Shown here piece by piece: positions 6,737 through 8,685 of a stretch of 8,685 nt of DNA; within the stretch, counting starts at the first letter, position 1; each line of letters opens with the position of its first letter. The position numbers and the translations under genes were made by a program. The notes beneath the pieces were generated by a model that was not told the origin of the DNA, did no database searches, and saw only the letters and a list, made by a program, of their open reading frames with translations. The DNA comes from Planctomycetota bacterium (GTDB taxonomy: Bacteria; Planctomycetota; Phycisphaerae; UBA1845): NCBI GenBank assembly GCA_022566435.1, contig JADFIX010000104.1:1-8685 (forward strand). Reading direction: 5' to 3'.

Positions 6737-6813
6737 TGTCGAGGTTCCGGTTCAGGAAATCGGCGGTGGATGGCCGATGTGAGTAATGGGGGCGGTGTGT
6801 CCGCACGATGGGC
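6737..6813 (+). repeat. 77-bp direct repeat, right copy
   Basis: This copy is identical to 3756-3832. It ends 31 bases before the ATG of the coiled-coil gene at 6845, so it may form part of that gene's leader or promoter region. The bases after it (GCCGCGG) differ from those after the left copy, so the 8-bp hairpin seen at the left boundary is not formed here. Confidence 0.97.
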
Positions 6814-6831
6814 CGCCGCGGATGCGTTCAT

Positions 6832-6836
6832 GGAGG
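6832..6836 (+). promoter_or_regulatory. Ribosome binding site of the coiled-coil gene
   Basis: GGAGG lies eight bases before the ATG at 6845 and selects it over the long in-frame open stretch upstream, which runs through the 77-bp repeat. Confidence 0.75.
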
Positions 6837-6844
6837 AACGAATC

Positions 6845-7897
6845 ATGGCATGGATGTCGAAATCCGACGCTGCGATCGCCCTTGGACTTTCACCGCTCGT
6901 GCTGTCACGCAGAATCGCCGTGGGGAAATTCTCCGCGAAATCAGTCGGCGGGCGGGTTCTGGTCGATGTGCCGGATGGCAGCGACATCGGGGCCGAACCC
7001 ACCGAGAAACCCGAAGATCGCGTCGACGAAGTCAAGGCCAACACGATTCCTGCCGACATCCTGATTCCGGTCACACTGCTTAACGAAGACGAAATAAATA
7101 CGGACGATTCCCGATCCGTCTTGCCGTCGGAGGGAGCTGATGCTCCCGCTGGCGAAAACGACCAACACCCCGTTGCCCCGGAGGCGGTGTCCGATCCTGT
7201 GCACGCCGTCGATGATTCGTGCGGCGGTGGTTCGTTGGCCGCGGCCCTTGACGCGGTCGACCGAGTTCGTGTGTTGTGCGATCAAGAAGTCGTCGTTGCA
7301 AGAGAGGACGCCGATCGTGCGTGGCATTCGGTGGAGCGCACGGAACGGCGGCTGCGACAAGTGGTGTGGGTTGCGGCGTTGGTTCTTTTGATCGCGGTGA
7401 TCGGCATGGGTTGGCAGGATCGGTCGCAGGCTCGTTTGTCGCGAACGTCGGCCGCAAAAGTGGCTGAACTCGAAGCCGTCCTTGCCGCCGCCGATTCGCG
7501 AGAGGGCGGCGAGATCGACGGCCTGCGGGCGACGGTGTCGAATTTGCGCGACGAGGCTGTCCTCACGCGCAAAGACGCGGCCGAGGCTCGTGATGACCTG
7601 CAAGCACGGCTCACCGACGCCGGCGCCGAGTTGGCGGCGACGCGTGTGGATCTCGATCATGTATGTTGGGAACGTGACGAGGCGATGCGCCTACGCGACC
7701 GTCTCAAGAACGAAGTGGCCGGACAGCGCGAACACATCGTGAAAATGCAGTCGATGCAGGCGGACCTTGCCGCTCGGACATTGCAGCGAATGATTGACGA
7801 GAGTTGGGACGTCAAGCCCGTGACGTCAAGTGTTGATCAGGAGAAGGCCGAGTCCGGTGACAAGCCGGTGACAACCCGACGGGCATCACGTCAATAG
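6845..7897 (+). CDS. Unrecognised protein: HTH-like N-terminus, one membrane span, long coiled coil
   Basis: I do not recognise a named family. From the ATG at 6845 the product has 350 residues. Residues 4-44 (WMSKSDAAIALGLSPLVLSR, then RIAVGKFSAKSVGGRVLV) look like a winged helix-turn-helix of the MerR/excisionase kind. Residues 45-128 are acidic, Pro-rich and probably disordered. Residues 129-171 are helical, 173-190 (VVWVAALVLLIAVIGMGW) form one membrane span, and about 199-315 are a charged heptad-like coiled coil; the basic tail ends with TTRRASRQ. With the N-terminus in the cytoplasm, the coil would be periplasmic. A DNA-touching, membrane-anchored role is possible but unproven; the HTH could also be a divergent fold. 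Base composition is high-GC and typical of the host, so it appears to be outside the island. An upstream extension to 6674 is open but lacks start signals. Confidence 0.8.
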   Translation: MAWMSKSDAAIALGLSPLVLSRRIAVGKFSAKSVGGRVLVDVPDGSDIGAEPTEKPEDRVDEVKANTIPADILIPVTLLNEDEINTDDSRSVLPSEGADAPAGENDQHPVAPEAVSDPVHAVDDSCGGGSLAAALDAVDRVRVLCDQEVVVAREDADRAWHSVERTERRLRQVVWVAALVLLIAVIGMGWQDRSQARLSRTSAAKVAELEAVLAAADSREGGEIDGLRATVSNLRDEAVLTRKDAAEARDDLQARLTDAGAELAATRVDLDHVCWERDEAMRLRDRLKNEVAGQREHIVKMQSMQADLAARTLQRMIDESWDVKPVTSSVDQEKAESGDKPVTTRRASRQ

Positions 7898-7915
7898 TGC
7901 TCCCTCACACGTGGA

Positions 7916-8101
7916 ATGATGGGTGGCATCGGTGGCGTCCCGATGTACATCGGGAAGCGAAAAAGCCGCCATGTTGTCATAAGCATGTTGGGGCCGGGCT
8001 CAGGGATCGATTCCGATCCATATTCGTGCTTTGATATCGACGGCGACGGTGACATCACGCTCGGCGACTTCGCGACATTGCAGAAGAGATTCTCGCAGTA
8101 G
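7916..8101 (+). CDS. Small frame with dockerin/EF-hand-like C-terminal module, probably a gene remnant
   Basis: The 61-residue frame ends in ISMLGPGSGIDSDPYSCFDI followed by DGDGDITLGDFATLQKRF. Residues 40-51 fit a calcium-binding EF/dockerin loop (Asp at 40, 42, 44, 46 and 51, Gly45, Ile47). Modules of this form sit at the C-terminus of large secreted planctomycete proteins; here the rest of such a protein, including a signal peptide, is missing, and the ATG has no good ribosome binding site. The frame is the same as that of the preceding coiled-coil gene, separated only by its TAG stop and six codons. Likely a decayed leftover of a deleted exported protein; a real short protein or a stop-readthrough extension are alternatives. 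Confidence 0.4.
   Translation: MMGGIGGVPMYIGKRKSRHVVISMLGPGSGIDSDPYSCFDIDGDGDITLGDFATLQKRFSQ
7938..7955. repeat. 18-bp perfect palindrome
   Basis: TCCCGATGTACATCGGGA is a perfect palindrome 40 bases after the stop of the coiled-coil gene. As RNA it would make a seven-base stem with a four-base loop, but there is no T-run. It could equally be a dimeric regulator's binding site. It lies within the 61-residue frame. Confidence 0.5.
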
Positions 8102-8165
8102 TCGCGGAAAATGCAGATCATGATCCACAAACCCGTGCCACGCAGTGGCGTTCTCAGCGGAGTCT

Positions 8166-8221
8166 GCGGTGTAAATCGACACACCGCTCACGACGGCGCC
8201 TTTTCCGCCAGTGTTTTTTTT
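8166..8221 (+). terminator. Possible terminator region
   Basis: GCGGTGT (8166-8172) pairs with ACACCGC (8181-8187) around an eight-base loop. A weaker GGCG/CGCC hairpin at 8195-8209 is followed after four bases by a run of eight T at 8214-8221. The combination could end transcripts from the coiled-coil gene before the DCC gene begins, but the stem next to the T-run is only four pairs. Confidence 0.35.
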
Positions 8222-8266
8222 GGTGCGAGTGCCCTGCGCGGCATTATCCGCTAACATATCTGCCAT

Positions 8267-8685
8267 TTGAGCGACACAACTCCAGCACCATCGAGGCCCT
8301 CGGAAAGCGGACCGGAATCTGCGCCGCAACGCCCTGTCCTCGTCTACGATGGCGATTGCGCATTCTGCCGAAAGTGGATCCTTCGCTGGCACCACCTGAC
8401 CGGGGATCAAATTGAATACGCGCCGTATCAACAAGCGGCCGAGCAGTATCCCCACATTCCACCGGACGAATTCACGAAGGCCGTCTACTTGATCGAACCC
8501 GACGGTGCGACCTACCGTGCGGCCGAAGCCGTCTTTCGTTCTCTGTCCGCTGCGCCGGGTCGGAGGTGGATGTACTGGGCGTACCGCCGCGTTCCGTTGG
8601 TACGCCCGATCAGCGAGCGGGCCTCGGACTTCGCGTCGCCGGCGTTGGGCGGCACCGTCGATCGGATCGTCCTGATCGTGTGGAG
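8267..8685 (+). CDS. DCC-family (DUF393) thiol-disulfide oxidoreductase-like protein, 3' end cut by window
   Basis: The visible 139 residues start MSDTTPAPSR, a polar Pro-rich tail, followed by VLVYDGDCAFCRKWILRW. The DGDCxxC motif (D28, C31, C34) defines the DCC/DUF393 family, a thioredoxin-like fold presumed to carry a redox-active Cys pair; the substrate of the family is not known. Later features fit it: an EYAPYQ strand, AVYLIEPDGATYRAAEAVFR, and the beginning of the hydrophobic C-terminal part (MYWAYRRVPLVRPI). The frame opens after a TAA at 8252, and the only plausible start is TTG at 8267; the ribosome binding site is weak. The gene continues beyond the right edge. Members often neighbour HTTM or lipase-maturation-like membrane genes, which cannot be checked here. 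Confidence 0.85.
   Translation, partial: MSDTTPAPSRPSESGPESAPQRPVLVYDGDCAFCRKWILRWHHLTGDQIEYAPYQQAAEQYPHIPPDEFTKAVYLIEPDGATYRAAEAVFRSLSAAPGRRWMYWAYRRVPLVRPISERASDFASPALGGTVDRIVLIVW

Larger units (their letters stand above)
3756..6813. mobile_element. Restriction-modification/Vsr island bounded by 77-bp direct repeats
   Basis: Two identical 77-base direct repeats (3756-3832 and 6737-6813) enclose exactly three genes, all of one defence system: vsr, a NaeI-family endonuclease and a C5-cytosine methyltransferase. The repeat-to-repeat period is 2981 bases. No integrase, transposase or resolvase is inside, so any movement would rely on a recombinase elsewhere or on homologous recombination. G+C appears lower inside: 31 of 60 bases at 4501-4560 against 41 of 60 at 7501-7560, a spot count only. 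Removing one repeat period would place the hydrolase gene, a single 77-bp copy and the coiled-coil gene next to each other, a plausible pre-insertion state. Mobility is inference; the repeats and gene content are seen directly. Confidence 0.7.

Noticed and set aside
6674..6844. N-terminal extension of the coiled-coil protein through the right 77-bp repeat
   Set aside because: The frame is open, but GGAGG sits eight bases before the ATG at 6845 and the extension is low-complexity repeat-derived sequence.
8000..8455. 151-codon minus-strand frame opposite the dockerin module and DCC start
   Set aside because: It runs antisense to two better-supported frames, shows no recognisable domain, and has no convincing start signal.
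1..8685. CRISPR arrays, tRNA or rRNA genes
   Set aside because: No regularly spaced short repeats, no cloverleaf and no conserved rRNA sequence were seen on either strand.

Overview
The window looks like a chromosomal stretch of a GC-rich planctomycete (Planctomycetota). The clues are a short tail module with the pattern FDIDGDGDITLGDFATLQ, which resembles the dockerin-like C-termini common in that phylum, a large membrane glycosyltransferase-like protein with a TPR tail of a type planctomycetes carry in many copies, and long low-complexity spacer proteins. The assignment is inference from gene style; there is no rRNA or marker gene.

Layout: (1) bases 1-303 hold no confident gene but contain a perfect palindrome. 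(2) 304-2376, minus: multi-pass GT-C/TMTC-like protein with six C-terminal TPRs. (3) 2634-3686, plus: exported serine hydrolase of the carboxylesterase/phospholipase type, divergent from (2). (4) 3756-6813: a compact restriction-modification island bracketed by two identical 77-bp direct repeats. Inside are a Vsr mismatch endonuclease (minus), a NaeI-family restriction endonuclease (plus, divergent from vsr) and a C5-cytosine DNA methyltransferase with an extra N-terminal domain (minus, convergent with the endonuclease). (5) 6845-7897, plus: an unrecognised protein with an N-terminal helix-turn-helix-like segment, one membrane span and a long coiled coil; its ribosome binding site lies just after the second repeat. 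(6) 7916-8101: a 61-residue reading frame ending in a dockerin/EF-hand-like module, probably a gene remnant, overlying an 18-bp perfect palindrome. (7) 8267 to the right edge, plus: N-terminal part of a DCC-family (DUF393) protein.

The island reads as a complete type II system: the endonuclease cuts unmodified DNA, the methyltransferase protects self DNA with 5-methylcytosine, and Vsr repairs the T:G mismatches that arise when that base deaminates. Perfect identity of the two flanking repeats, no recombinase gene inside, and apparently lower G+C in the endonuclease gene suggest a fairly recent arrival by recombination at, or duplication of, the 77-bp sequence. That repeat-bounded R-M/Vsr cassette is the most notable thing in the window.
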